A stretch of 64,000 bases of DNA from Melioribacteraceae bacterium (GCA_016927595.1 JAFGMI010000007.1:62001-126000), one strand, 5' to 3'; numbered from the stretch's first letter, positions 10,065 to 20,545 are shown. The notes: generated from the letters alone by a model not told the origin. Made by a program: numbers and translations.

Positions 10065-12344
10065 TTGAAGTATATAATGGTTTTATTGGTTTTGAGCTGC
10101 ACTACATTATTATATCCGCAATCGAACACAGGGATTATTTCAGGCACAATTATAGATAAAATTTCAAAGCAGCCGCTTCCAGGTGTGAATATTCAAATTC
10201 TGGGAACTCTTCTTGGTGCATCAAGTGATCTTGACGGTAATTATTTAATCCGGGCGGTGCCTGTAGGATTATACCAGGTTCGCGCTTCATTTATTGGCTT
10301 CGATACTGTAACTAAATCTGACGTTACAGTTAATAGCGCAAGACCGGCAGTAATAAATTTCGAACTTGCAGAAACCTCGATTGAGCTTGAGGGAATTACA
10401 GTTACATCCGATTACTTCGATTTTAATCCAACCGAAGTAAACAGTATAAAGAGTTTTAGTTATGAAGAAATTCGGCGTGCCCCCGGTGGATTTGAGGATG
10501 TTGTCCGGGCATTATCGGTTTTACCAGGTGTTGCTCAGGCAAGCGCGGGCAGAAATGATCTTGTAGTAAGGGGCGGCGCTCCGTCTGAGAATCTTTTTAT
10601 TGTAGACGGATTTACAGTGCCGAACATTAATCACTTCGGAACACAGGGAGCAACAGGCGGTCCGTTAAGTTTTATTAACCTTGATTTCGTAGATAAAACA
10701 ACTTTCTCCACCGGCGGATTCTCCGCAATGTACGGAGATAAACTTTCCTCGGTGTTAAAAATAGACCTGCGACAAGGCAGATCCGATCATATAGGTGGTA
10801 AAGCTCTTATTTCCGCTACACAGTTCGGATTCAACAGCGAGGGTCCGATAAGTGATAATGCAAACTTTATATTTTCGGCTAGAAGAAGTTATCTTGATTT
10901 TATATTTAATGCAGCTGGTTTTAATTTTGTGCCTGAATACTATGACGTACTGGCGAAAATCGATTACAATATCGACACAAAAAATAAAATAAGTTACCTT
11001 TTCGTTTCCGCCTTTGACCATGTGAATTTCAATAATAAAGATGAGGAAGACATCTACGATAACGCTAATATACTGGGTAGTAATCAGATTCAGTATGTTA
11101 CAGGTATTTCTTACAGAAGATTAATCGATAATGGATATTATCGTTTAAGCCTGAGCAGAAATTTCGTTGACTACGATTCTTTTCAGAATGATACCCTGCT
11201 TCAGCCTCTTTTCAGAAATAATTCGAGGGAAGGCGAAAATGAACTTAAAGCCGAACTTGTTTACAAACTATCGGGCGTTTCTGAAATAAATCTGGGTGCT
11301 TCAGTAAAAGCAATAAAATTTTCCTCAGATATACTATTCCCTGATAATTTCAGAACATCTTTCGGCGAAGTGCTGCCCGTAACAAGTTTTAGCACTGAAA
11401 AAAGATTTATGAAATATGGTGCGTTTGCACAGTATAGCAATATGATGTTCAGCAGGTTAAGGGTGAATTTAGGATTAAGGGCAGATTATTTTAGTGCAAT
11501 CGAACAACCGCTGACTCTTAATCCCCGTTTTTCTGCGTCTTATATGCTGGATGAAAACACATCGTTAAACTTAAGTACAGGACTATACAGCCAGTTCCCA
11601 TCTTATATATGGCTGGCAGCCGGACAAAACAATAAAAATTTAACGGCTGTTAAGGTGATACAGTACATAGCAGGCATAGAAAGAAGACTCCGGAGTGATA
11701 CAAGAATTAAGCTCGAGGCTTTTTACAAGGATTATTCCGATTACCCGGCTAGTTTAATTCGTCCTTACCTGGTGCTTGCTAATACAGGTGCGGGATACGG
11801 CGGTGCGTCGAAGAATTTCGAATCACTTGGTCTTGAGCCTTTAACAAGTGCTGGCAGCGGAACGGTGCAGGGACTTGAACTTTCGTTACAGAAAAAATCT
11901 TCTGAACTTCCGTATTATGGAATCTTGTCTGCGACTTACAGTGTAAGTCAATTTGAAGGATTAGATAACATTGAGCGGACAGGGGCTTACGATCAAACCT
12001 GGATTCTGAGTATTAGCGGCGGGTATATTTTTGACGCTAACTGGGAGGCTTCATTGAAATTCAGAGCTTCAACGGGTAATCCGTTCACACCTTATAATAA
12101 CGACGGTACCCAAAGTATAAAAAATTACCTTACCGAGCGGTTTGAACCGTCTCATAGTCTCGATCTCAGAGTCGATAGGCGATGGGATTTCAACGGCTGG
12201 TCGATGATAACATATTTGGATATACAAAATATTTACAACAACAAAAACGTAACCAATATAACCTGGAACTACAAGGAAAAGAAAGCCGATACTAATGCCA
12301 GTATAGGTATATTGCCCTCCATAGGAATTAATATAGAATTTTGA
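10065..12344 (+). CDS. TonB-dependent outer-membrane receptor with N-terminal carboxypeptidase-like domain
   Basis: GTIIDKISKQPLPGVNIQILGTLLGASSDLDGNYLI, then plug (DVVRALSVLPGVAQASAGRNDLVVRGGAPSENLFIVDGFTVPN) and barrel. Start may be the ATG at 10077. Confidence 0.88.
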   Translation: MKYIMVLLVLSCTTLLYPQSNTGIISGTIIDKISKQPLPGVNIQILGTLLGASSDLDGNYLIRAVPVGLYQVRASFIGFDTVTKSDVTVNSARPAVINFELAETSIELEGITVTSDYFDFNPTEVNSIKSFSYEEIRRAPGGFEDVVRALSVLPGVAQASAGRNDLVVRGGAPSENLFIVDGFTVPNINHFGTQGATGGPLSFINLDFVDKTTFSTGGFSAMYGDKLSSVLKIDLRQGRSDHIGGKALISATQFGFNSEGPISDNANFIFSARRSYLDFIFNAAGFNFVPEYYDVLAKIDYNIDTKNKISYLFVSAFDHVNFNNKDEEDIYDNANILGSNQIQYVTGISYRRLIDNGYYRLSLSRNFVDYDSFQNDTLLQPLFRNNSREGENELKAELVYKLSGVSEINLGASVKAIKFSSDILFPDNFRTSFGEVLPVTSFSTEKRFMKYGAFAQYSNMMFSRLRVNLGLRADYFSAIEQPLTLNPRFSASYMLDENTSLNLSTGLYSQFPSYIWLAAGQNNKNLTAVKVIQYIAGIERRLRSDTRIKLEAFYKDYSDYPASLIRPYLVLANTGAGYGGASKNFESLGLEPLTSAGSGTVQGLELSLQKKSSELPYYGILSATYSVSQFEGLDNIERTGAYDQTWILSISGGYIFDANWEASLKFRASTGNPFTPYNNDGTQSIKNYLTERFEPSHSLDLRVDRRWDFNGWSMITYLDIQNIYNNKNVTNITWNYKEKKADTNASIGILPSIGINIEF

Positions 12345-12370
12345 TTGCTTTGGCTGTAAGCAATGTCAGA

Positions 12371-13741
12371 CTACTCATTTTCTCTCGGTCCCTTAGTCGG
12401 AATACCAAGTTCTTCCATTTTTCTGTATAACGAAGAAAGCCCGATTGACAACACTTTTGCAGCCTCCTCTTTGTTGTAGTCGAATTTTTTTATTACACGC
12501 AGTATATGATCTTTTTCAAAATTCTTAATTGCTTCCTTTAACGAATCAGGAAAGGCATGTGTGGTTGTGCTCCCCTTTACGTTTTCTGAAAGATCATCTA
12601 AGGTTATATAATCCTCTTTGGCGAATATAACCGCCCTTTCAATAACATTTTCAAGCTCTCTTACACCACCTCTCCAGTTATGACTCATTAATACTTTCAT
12701 TGTTTCATTGTCTACACCTAGTACTCTCTTGCCCATTTCATTACAGTATTTTTCAATAAAATGATTTACCAGCAGAGGAATATCTTCTTTCCTTTCATTT
12801 AAGCTCGGCAGTTTAATCTCAATAACATTCAGCCTGTAGTATAAATCTTCCCGAAACTCACCCGATTTTGTTTTTTCAAAAAGATTCTGATTAGTAGCTG
12901 CTATTATCCGAACGTTGCTGTTAACCGGTTTTGTTCCGCCCACCGGTAAAAACTGTTTGTCCTCAATCGCTCTAAGCAGTTTAACCTGCAGGTTTAACGG
13001 AAGGTCACCTATTTCATCGAGAAACAGCGTACCTCCGTCGGCAACTTTGAAAAGCCCGGCTTTCTCTTCAGTCGCGCCAGTAAACGAACCTTTTTTATGC
13101 CCGAATAATTCACTCTCAATCAGATTTTCCGAAATTGCACCGCAGTTAACCGGAAGAAAGATTTTATCTTTACGCAGACTGTTATAATGGATTGCTTTTG
13201 CAGCCAGTTCTTTTCCGGTTCCGCTCTTACCGTAAATAAGTACATTGCTGTTTGTCGGTGCGACTTGAGTAATTAAACCGAATACTCGTTTCATTGCATC
13301 GCTTTCGCCGATTATATTCTGATAACCTGCTTCCGCCGATACTCTCTGCCGAAGAGATTTATTTTCCATCGAAACCTTCTTAAAGTCGACAAGCCTTTTT
13401 ATTCTTAGAAGAAGATCGTCAAATTCAATGGGTTTAATTAAATAATCGTATGCACCAATACGCATTGCTTCAACAGCTGTTTTAACCGATGCGTATGCTG
13501 TCATTACAATAAAGAAGGAATTAGGGCTAAGTTTTGAAGCCTTGTCTAGCAGTTCCATTCCGTCGAGATTCGGCATTTTAATGTCTGTAAGAACAACATC
13601 ATAATCGTCCTTCTCTATTTTTTCGAGGGCTTCTAGTCCATCCTGTGCAATAGCGGTAATATATCCTTCATCTTCTAGGACAACTTTCAGCGAGTCCCTT
13701 ATTGCCTTTTCATCATCCACAATTAATATTTTCGACGACAT
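12371..13741 (-). CDS. NtrC-family sigma-54-dependent response regulator
   Basis: Receiver domain; AAA+ domain with GKSGTGKELAAKAIH, GAISENLIESELFGHKKGSFTGA and GGTLFLDEIGDLPLNLQVKLLRAIE; Fis-type HTH. Confidence 0.95.
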   Translation of the reverse strand: MSSKILIVDDEKAIRDSLKVVLEDEGYITAIAQDGLEALEKIEKDDYDVVLTDIKMPNLDGMELLDKASKLSPNSFFIVMTAYASVKTAVEAMRIGAYDYLIKPIEFDDLLLRIKRLVDFKKVSMENKSLRQRVSAEAGYQNIIGESDAMKRVFGLITQVAPTNSNVLIYGKSGTGKELAAKAIHYNSLRKDKIFLPVNCGAISENLIESELFGHKKGSFTGATEEKAGLFKVADGGTLFLDEIGDLPLNLQVKLLRAIEDKQFLPVGGTKPVNSNVRIIAATNQNLFEKTKSGEFREDLYYRLNVIEIKLPSLNERKEDIPLLVNHFIEKYCNEMGKRVLGVDNETMKVLMSHNWRGGVRELENVIERAVIFAKEDYITLDDLSENVKGSTTTHAFPDSLKEAIKNFEKDHILRVIKKFDYNKEEAAKVLSIGLSSLYRKMEELGIPTKGPRENE

Positions 13742-13753
13742 TTATACTCCAAA

Positions 13754-15253
13754 TTAATTTTCCAATACAGGCAGCTTTATAACAAACTTGCTGCCCTTGT
13801 TTAATATGCTTTCGGCATTTATCTCGCCATTGAATTTTTTTACAATACTGTAACTTACAGATAAACCCAGTCCGGTTCCCTTACCCACTTCCTTGGTAGT
13901 GAAAAAGGGATTAAATATTTTATCGAGCGTTTCCTTATCCATGCCGCAGCCGTTATCTTCTATTTCAACAAATATATTATTATCATCATGATGAGATTTG
14001 ACCCGAATTGTCCCCTTTCCTTCAATTGCATCAAGCGCATTGATCAGAATGTTAACGAACACCTGCAGTATCTGATCGGGTACGATTCTAACCAGAGGAA
14101 TATCAGGATCTAGTTCCGTTTCAAAATTTACCTTTTTAACACGTTTATCGTATTTTACTATACCGACGGCTGTTTTTACAACATCTGTGATTTGTATAAA
14201 AACCTTCTCGTAACTCGGGGGTCTTGAGAAATCAACAAGCTCACGGACAATTTTTGAGATACGGTCGATGTTTTCCTTGATTAATAGCAGCTGGTCTTTT
14301 AATACATCATTATCATTCTTTCTCTGCATCAACTGTACAAGCGATGAAATAGATGCAAGAGGGTTGCCGATTTCATGGGCGACTCCCGCTGCAAGCTGAC
14401 CTATAACTGCAAGCTTTTCGGACTGGTCAATCTGCAGCTGCAAATTTTTTATATGCGACTGATCGCGTATAATAACGGTTCTGCCCGTATATTCACCGTT
14501 ATCGGTATGAAGTCTCGCAACGCTAAGCTGAACCGGAAGTATTCTGCCGTCTTTTGTTCTTCTTTCAGTATCAAGTATACGCACATCGCTTGATGATTTG
14601 GCAGAATCTATTATCGATTCCAGCTCCGAAAAATATTTATCTTCCTTCGGCAGAAGAAGTGAAGAGGGCTGACCGATTACTTCCGCCTCTTTGTAACCGA
14701 AAATATTTTCCGCTCCTTTATTCCAGGACTGAAACTTTTCACTGTCGTCAATAACCACTATAGCCGATTCTGACGTGTGAAGAATGCTGCTTAAATATTT
14801 CTGATTAAGTTCAAGTTTGTTAGCAAGCCTGTTCCTATCGGATTCCATTTCTTTCAATTCAACATTCTTATGAAGCATAACGTATCTTGCATAAATATGT
14901 TCAACAAGTTCATCAAGAAACCCGAGAAGAATAACAGGATCAAATTCATTTTCACTATTGTTCTGGAGGTTATTCATGAGAGCATTTCTTCCGGCATGAA
15001 ATATCTGGCTGATTTCGAGTAAGTTCAGATCTGCTTTAGAAAATAAATTGTGTGTATCGATAAGATACTGGTCGGCAATCTGATAGTCACTTTGTTCAAT
15101 TATATCTATCAGAGAGTTCACACTGCTTTCAACGAATGTCTGTATCTGCACTCCGGATAATTTACTTCCGTAATCTGCAACTAGTTTCGATTCCCAGGTT
15201 GAAACAATCTGGTCGTAAAATTTTCTTAATAATTTCAATATAAGTTTTTTCAT
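13754..15253 (-). CDS. PAS-containing sensor histidine kinase, NtrB-like
   Basis: PAS domain, AAGVAHEIGNPLASISSLVQLMQ, DNGCGMDKETLDKIFNPFFTTKEVGKGTGLGLSVSYSIV; helical RsbRD-like N-terminus; next to the NtrC-type regulator. Confidence 0.92.
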   Translation of the reverse strand: MKKLILKLLRKFYDQIVSTWESKLVADYGSKLSGVQIQTFVESSVNSLIDIIEQSDYQIADQYLIDTHNLFSKADLNLLEISQIFHAGRNALMNNLQNNSENEFDPVILLGFLDELVEHIYARYVMLHKNVELKEMESDRNRLANKLELNQKYLSSILHTSESAIVVIDDSEKFQSWNKGAENIFGYKEAEVIGQPSSLLLPKEDKYFSELESIIDSAKSSSDVRILDTERRTKDGRILPVQLSVARLHTDNGEYTGRTVIIRDQSHIKNLQLQIDQSEKLAVIGQLAAGVAHEIGNPLASISSLVQLMQRKNDNDVLKDQLLLIKENIDRISKIVRELVDFSRPPSYEKVFIQITDVVKTAVGIVKYDKRVKKVNFETELDPDIPLVRIVPDQILQVFVNILINALDAIEGKGTIRVKSHHDDNNIFVEIEDNGCGMDKETLDKIFNPFFTTKEVGKGTGLGLSVSYSIVKKFNGEINAESILNKGSKFVIKLPVLEN

Positions 15254-16422
15254 TTTACAACAAATACTTTAGCAATATCAATCATTAACGCCGGGTTATT
15301 AAACAAAGCTGTCTTAAATAAATTCCCAAGAGTTCTTTTTTCATATGGTACATTAAGGAATGAAGACGCAATTCCGTTAAATTTTTTGTCGCTGAAATTA
15401 TAAATACCTCTTTTGATTCTGTCGAATATTTCGTGTTTCTTCCCCTGACTACTGTGCCATGCTTCATCATAACTTAATAAATGATCTGGTTTGTTCCGAA
15501 TAACCGATACCCCCGCAATCGTACCGCCAATCCTTCCTCCCCGCATTCCGCTTGTTATACCTCCTCCGGAAAGAGGATTTACCTGTCGTGCAGCATCTCC
15601 AACCAGAATAATTCCCGGCGCTGAAATTTTATCAAGAGTTACAGAAGATGGAACACCGCCGGCTACCTGGGTTAATATTGATGCTTCCGGATAATGTTTC
15701 TGCATGAAATTATTCAGATATGAAAGTGCAGAACGTTTTTTACCGATCATACCGCTTATTCCTAAACCGATGTTAGCTTTGTTTTTCCCTTTAGGGAAAA
15801 TCCAAAAATATCCGTTCGGCGCAAATTCCTCCCCAAAATAAAAATAACATGTTGATTGATCTACAGGTATGTTGGCAGCAGTGATTTGCACACAGCATTC
15901 CATGTCCCTGAAATCTGTATATGTTTTCAATCCCGCCCATCTGCCTACCCTCGACTCCACACCGTCTGCAGCGATAACAATTTTACATTTAACTTCTTTC
16001 TGCTCTCCGTTGTACTCGTATCTTACACCCGAAACTTTATCCCCGTCGAATAACAATCCGTTTACGTAGGCTCGTGTCAGAATCTGAGTACCGCGGTCCG
16101 CAGCCAGATTAGCCAATTCGTAATCAAATATTCTTCTTTCGAGCACATAACCGTTCTGCTCCAGCGGTATTATTACCTCGTTACCATCAGGTGCATTCAT
16201 CGAAAAATTGTTTATGACGGATGCGATAAATTTCTCATCCGGTTCAACAAATTCCTCCAGTCCTTTTCGGCTGACCGCCTCCCCGCATCGCACCGGATAC
16301 CCTACATCCCTGTCCTTCTCCAGCATCAATACAGAAGCACCTTGCTCAGAGGCAAATTTCGCAGCGGTGGAACCTGCCGGTCCGGCACCTACAACTACAA
16401 TGTCGTATTCATTTTTAATCAT
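15250..16422 (-). CDS. FAD-dependent geranylgeranyl reductase family oxidoreductase
   Basis: DIVVVGAGPAGSTAAKFASEQGASVLMLEKDRDVGYPVRCGEAVSRKGLEEF and LVGDAARQVNPLSGGGITSGMRGGRIGG. Confidence 0.9.
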   Translation of the reverse strand: MIKNEYDIVVVGAGPAGSTAAKFASEQGASVLMLEKDRDVGYPVRCGEAVSRKGLEEFVEPDEKFIASVINNFSMNAPDGNEVIIPLEQNGYVLERRIFDYELANLAADRGTQILTRAYVNGLLFDGDKVSGVRYEYNGEQKEVKCKIVIAADGVESRVGRWAGLKTYTDFRDMECCVQITAANIPVDQSTCYFYFGEEFAPNGYFWIFPKGKNKANIGLGISGMIGKKRSALSYLNNFMQKHYPEASILTQVAGGVPSSVTLDKISAPGIILVGDAARQVNPLSGGGITSGMRGGRIGGTIAGVSVIRNKPDHLLSYDEAWHSSQGKKHEIFDRIKRGIYNFSDKKFNGIASSFLNVPYEKRTLGNLFKTALFNNPALMIDIAKVFVVK

Positions 16423-16615
16423 CTTTTTCCAAAAGATCCTTATTAAACTTAAGTGCCTCTACGGGGCAAGACCAAACACATTTTGAACAATTAGTGCAAA
16501 GGCTTTCAATGATGGATATTTCGGCTTCTTTTAGTTCAATGGCATCTTCGGGACAAACTCCCACACAGCATCCGCAAAAATCGCATTTCCCCGGAAGTAT
16601 TTCTATTAAAAGCAA
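16415..16615 (-). CDS. 2[4Fe-4S] ferredoxin-type protein
   Basis: CDFCGCCVGVCPEDAIEL...CTNCSKCVWSCPVEAL: two CxxCxxCxxxCP motifs; overlaps the reductase start by 8 nt. Confidence 0.9.
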   Translation of the reverse strand: MLLIEILPGKCDFCGCCVGVCPEDAIELKEAEISIIESLCTNCSKCVWSCPVEALKFNKDLLEKDD

Positions 16616-16735
16616 AGGTACAACCTTTCTTAAAACTGAGAATTATAAAATAACTATAGATTGTCTTAATTAAAAGAAATTAGTAAACCAATGAAGTTCA
16701 ATCATAGATGTAAGAAGGTGAGAAATATCAATAAT

Positions 16736-18478
16736 TTACTGCGAAACCAAATCCATCCCGGCAAAACAATCGATATACTTACGACGTTTTTCCTGTTTTA
16801 TTTTATCCACATCCACAAGAATCAATCCGTCTATACAGTTTTCAAAATCTTTGTCAACGCCGAAATCAAGAAATCTAACACCGTCCTCGAAACATAATTC
16901 GGTATAGTGCTTGTACAGCACAGGAACAGTTACACCGAATCCCTTCATCATTTTTTTTAGTATCAGATAATCTGACTTATAATTACTTCCGTTGAATATT
17001 TTCTGGTATTCGGATATTGTTTTATCGGGAATCTTAAATCTGTTTTTAGAATTTGCATAATCATTAATTGATCCGAACCATTTATTATAAAAATAAACCA
17101 GCATTTTTTTCGATTCCTCAGGATAACTGTTGCTGATACTGACTGGTCCGAACAGAAATTTGATTTCAGGATTTCCGGAGATGAATGCACCAATACCCAG
17201 CCAAAGATAATTCAGTGCATTGGAATTCCAGTATTTCTTTTGAACAAAACTTCTTCCCAGTTCAATTGAATTGGGTAGAATTGTATCTCTGAAATGTTTC
17301 TTAAAACCAAACAGGGTGGAAGTATAAAAACCTGCTTCACCGTGATCTTCCAGAATACGCTTCCCTATTCCGATCCGGTAAGAGCCGACTATCTCCAAAT
17401 CTTTATCATCCCACACAACAATATGCTTATAGTGTCTGTCGAATTTATCAAGGTCAAGTTTTTTTCCGCTTCCCTCACCGACACTTCTGAAAGTGATTTC
17501 TCTAAGCCTCGCAATTTCCTTCAGTACATTAGGCGCTTCCCAGATATCAAGAAGCAGAATCTTTTTGTTATCTTTTGTAATACCGAGAATTTCTGCTTCA
17601 TCAATTTCCCTGCGCAGTAATTTAACATCAACCGGATGAATTATATTTTTTTCGGTAATATAAATTCCCTCTTCGCGTCTTGTTAATTTGTACAGATGTT
17701 TTCTCAGCAACTTAGTCTGTGTTCTGATATTTATGAAATTTGATGAGAATGCTTTTGCGGGGATGGGATCGCCTATTTTTAAATTAATAAGCTTATTCCT
17801 TTTATTAAAAAGTTCATGCGACAGCATCAGTCTTGAAAATTTTTTGCTAACCGCCGAAGTCAGATAGAATAAAAGTGAATTTTTTGCTTTAATACAGACG
17901 GGTAAAATGGGTGAGTGAAATTTTATCGCAAAGTGTACCGCTCCTTTATTCCACTTACCGTCAACAACTTTGTAAAATCGCAACCTCGATACTTCACCTG
18001 CAGGGAAAAGTATAACCGCTTGTTCTTTCTGAAGTGCATCGCCAATTGCGTTTAAGTTCTCCCTCTGAATTGACTTTGATTCCAGATTAAAGGGCAGCAG
18101 AAATTCGTTTAGATTACTGAAAACACTCAGTATATCATTTGCAACAATTTTAACGTCCTGTCTTACATTGTATATCGCACTTATAAGCGCTAAACTATCA
18201 AGACTGCCGATAGGATGATTAGCCACTATAATCAGTCTGCCTTCAGCCGGTATTTTTTTCACATCCCTGTTCGAAATCCTGTATGAAAAATTAAGGTGTT
18301 CGAAAATCTCATCAATGAATTGTATTCCATAATCGTACTTATGTTCTGTTAAAAAATCGTTGATCTGATTTATATGTAATATTTTTGCAAGACTCTTCAG
18401 AATTATTGATTGAATAAATACCGGTTTGTTGAGTAAACCCGGATATCGGCTGTTAAGTAACTCTTTAAGATCTATCAT
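16736..18478 (-). CDS. OlsF-like bifunctional acyltransferase (PlsC-like N-terminus, OlsB/GNAT-like C-terminus)
   Basis: N-terminal IVANHPIGSLDSLALI...ILFPAGEVSR; C-terminal LREITFRSVGEGSGKKLDLDKFDRHYKHIVVWD...GSYRIGIG...ELGRSFVQKKYWNSNALNYLWLGIGAFI. Confidence 0.8.
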   Translation of the reverse strand: MIDLKELLNSRYPGLLNKPVFIQSIILKSLAKILHINQINDFLTEHKYDYGIQFIDEIFEHLNFSYRISNRDVKKIPAEGRLIIVANHPIGSLDSLALISAIYNVRQDVKIVANDILSVFSNLNEFLLPFNLESKSIQRENLNAIGDALQKEQAVILFPAGEVSRLRFYKVVDGKWNKGAVHFAIKFHSPILPVCIKAKNSLLFYLTSAVSKKFSRLMLSHELFNKRNKLINLKIGDPIPAKAFSSNFINIRTQTKLLRKHLYKLTRREEGIYITEKNIIHPVDVKLLRREIDEAEILGITKDNKKILLLDIWEAPNVLKEIARLREITFRSVGEGSGKKLDLDKFDRHYKHIVVWDDKDLEIVGSYRIGIGKRILEDHGEAGFYTSTLFGFKKHFRDTILPNSIELGRSFVQKKYWNSNALNYLWLGIGAFISGNPEIKFLFGPVSISNSYPEESKKMLVYFYNKWFGSINDYANSKNRFKIPDKTISEYQKIFNGSNYKSDYLILKKMMKGFGVTVPVLYKHYTELCFEDGVRFLDFGVDKDFENCIDGLILVDVDKIKQEKRRKYIDCFAGMDLVSQ

Positions 18479-18502
18479 TTTTTCTCCAACATAAATTTCA
18501 GA

Positions 18503-18829
18503 CTATTCCAGATTTCCTCCGATGAGTTTCAATCCAATGATCCCGATCGCGATTAATGAAAGGAAAAACAGTTTGATCAGATCGTAAGGTTTCTGGTAGA
18601 CAACTGACTCGAAAACGGTTATACCGATAACGGCAATTCCCATCCAGATTGCATAAGCAATCCCCATGGGAATGGATTTTAAAGACTGCGAAAAAAAGAA
18701 TGCACTTGTAAAGCCGAAGAATCCGTAAAAAAGTATCGGAATAAATTTTGTAAATCCTTCGGTATGTTTAAGACTTATAACCCAACCGATTTCCATTATT
18801 CCTGCTACAAGAAGTGCTATCCAGTTCAT
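18503..18829 (-). CDS. Small multidrug resistance (SMR) family transporter
   Basis: MNWIALLVAGIMEIGWVISLKHTEGFT...YAIWMGIAVIGITVFESVV, four TM helices. Confidence 0.9.
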   Translation of the reverse strand: MNWIALLVAGIMEIGWVISLKHTEGFTKFIPILFYGFFGFTSAFFFSQSLKSIPMGIAYAIWMGIAVIGITVFESVVYQKPYDLIKLFFLSLIAIGIIGLKLIGGNLE

Positions 18830-18841
18830 TTTATTGTTCCC

Positions 18842-19612
18842 TTATTTCCTTTTGAAACTTCTGAAAGCATATATCAATTGAGAGAAATAGTCGTTGGGGA
18901 AATCAGTTTTTAATCCGTACTGATCCGGTTTATTTTCCGGCAGATAATCAGTATGAAAAACCCAATCCCAGACGGCAAGTTTTGTTGCAAAATTCCTGTT
19001 CCTTCCCTTACCGATAGAATGGTGCCAGCGGTGCATTTCAGGACCATTTATCAGTAACTGCAACCGCCCTGACTTTACATCGATATTAGAATGAATGTAC
19101 ATCCCCCATACCGCGCTTATTACACCCTTGTAAACTGCAACTTCGGGAGATGCTCCCAGAAGCACAATGGGAAGAAACTCCACGGTTTGATTTATTAATA
19201 TTTCCAGCGCATGCGATCTTACCCCTGACAACCAATCAACTTCTTTGGTTGAATGATGAGCTTCGTGTAATCGCCAAAGGAATTTATTTTTATGCTGCCA
19301 TTTGTGAAAAAAATAAATATACAAATCGTGAGAAACTGTGAAGATGACAAGCTGAACCCAGACGGGTATTCCTTCTAAGATTTTTAGTCTGGAAACGCCT
19401 GTTGAATTGTCGATAAATTCAATAATGTATGAGATAATAATTCCGAGTAAGAAGGTTTGCAGAAAATTGTAGAATATAATATCATTCCAGAAACCTTGTC
19501 TTAAAATTTTTTGGTTTGGTGTGTATGGAAATAACCTCTCCAGGAAAAAAATTATTAAAGCAGCAATTGCTATAATCAAAAAGGATATATATCTAATTTC
19601 AGTAATGCTCAT
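18842..19612 (-). CDS. Sterol desaturase/fatty-acid hydroxylase family protein
   Basis: Histidine clusters HDLYIYFFHKWQH, HEAHHST and MHRWHHS in a multi-TM protein. Confidence 0.92.
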   Translation of the reverse strand: MSITEIRYISFLIIAIAALIIFFLERLFPYTPNQKILRQGFWNDIIFYNFLQTFLLGIIISYIIEFIDNSTGVSRLKILEGIPVWVQLVIFTVSHDLYIYFFHKWQHKNKFLWRLHEAHHSTKEVDWLSGVRSHALEILINQTVEFLPIVLLGASPEVAVYKGVISAVWGMYIHSNIDVKSGRLQLLINGPEMHRWHHSIGKGRNRNFATKLAVWDWVFHTDYLPENKPDQYGLKTDFPNDYFSQLIYAFRSFKRK

Positions 19613-19618
19613 TTCAGA

Positions 19619-20515
19619 TTATTTAACCAGTGAGAGCGATCTTTTTTCTCTTCTTAATTTCTGGATCGATTTCTTTTCGCTTTCATAAACTTTTTTCATG
19701 CCGTCGCCTAAGGCTTTTTCAATGTCGCGTATATCCTTAACTAGTCGGAACATACCGTTAATTTCAACCGAAGCTGCCTGATCGCTTCCCCACATGGCTC
19801 TGTCAAGGGTTATATGTCGCTCGACAAATGTAGCCCCGTTGGCAACCGCCGCATAAGTGGGAGCCAAGCCGGTTTCGTGTCCCGAGTAACCTATGGGAAT
19901 ACCGGGGTATGAGTCCTTAAATGATTTAATAACGTTTATGTTCAGCTCCTCGAGCTTGCATGGATACGATGATGTAGATTGTGCAAGCATAATTTTTTCA
20001 GTTCCCAGAAGATTAATCGCTGCATCAACTTCTTCCAATGATGACATTCCGGTCGACAGCATCATCGGTTTACCCGTTTTCTGTGTATGCAGCAGCAGTA
20101 AATGATCTGTTAATGAGGCAGAAGCCAGTTTATACATCACCGGATCAAACTGCTCTATAAAATCAACGGATTCTTCATCCCAGCATGAAGCAAACCAATC
20201 AATCCCTTTGGACTTGCAGTACCTATCAATTAAATCGTATTCGCCGAAACCAAATTCGACTTTATGTCTGTACTCTAAATAAGTCATGCGTCCCCACGGC
20301 GTGTCTCGTTCGACATTCCATTGATCCTTCGGTACGCATAATTCGGGTGTTCGCTTCTGAAATTTAACGGCGTCACAACCCGCAAAAACAGCACCGTCGA
20401 TCAACTTTTTTGCAATTTCGAGTGAACCATTATGATTTATACCAATTTCAGCAATTATATAAACCGGCTCGCCGTCACCTATATATCGGTTACCAACTTT
20501 AATTTTTGCTCCCAT
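19619..20515 (-). CDS. NeuB/SpsE-family PEP-dependent sugar-acid synthase
   Basis: YIIAEIGINHNGSLEIAKKLIDGAVFAGCDAVKFQKRTPE, KLASASLTDHLLL, MMLSTGMSSLEE, GYSGHETG, VERHITLDRAMWGSDQAASVE. Start chosen at MGAKIKV. Confidence 0.93.
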   Translation of the reverse strand: MGAKIKVGNRYIGDGEPVYIIAEIGINHNGSLEIAKKLIDGAVFAGCDAVKFQKRTPELCVPKDQWNVERDTPWGRMTYLEYRHKVEFGFGEYDLIDRYCKSKGIDWFASCWDEESVDFIEQFDPVMYKLASASLTDHLLLLHTQKTGKPMMLSTGMSSLEEVDAAINLLGTEKIMLAQSTSSYPCKLEELNINVIKSFKDSYPGIPIGYSGHETGLAPTYAAVANGATFVERHITLDRAMWGSDQAASVEINGMFRLVKDIRDIEKALGDGMKKVYESEKKSIQKLRREKRSLSLVK

Positions 20516-20545
20516 CTTAATACTCCTAACCAATTTTATAGTTTA

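Noticed and set aside
12344-12364. ATTGCTT-N7-AAGCAAT hairpin between the TonB receptor and response regulator genes as a terminator
   Set aside because: AT-rich 7-bp stem without a T-run on either side; not convincing.
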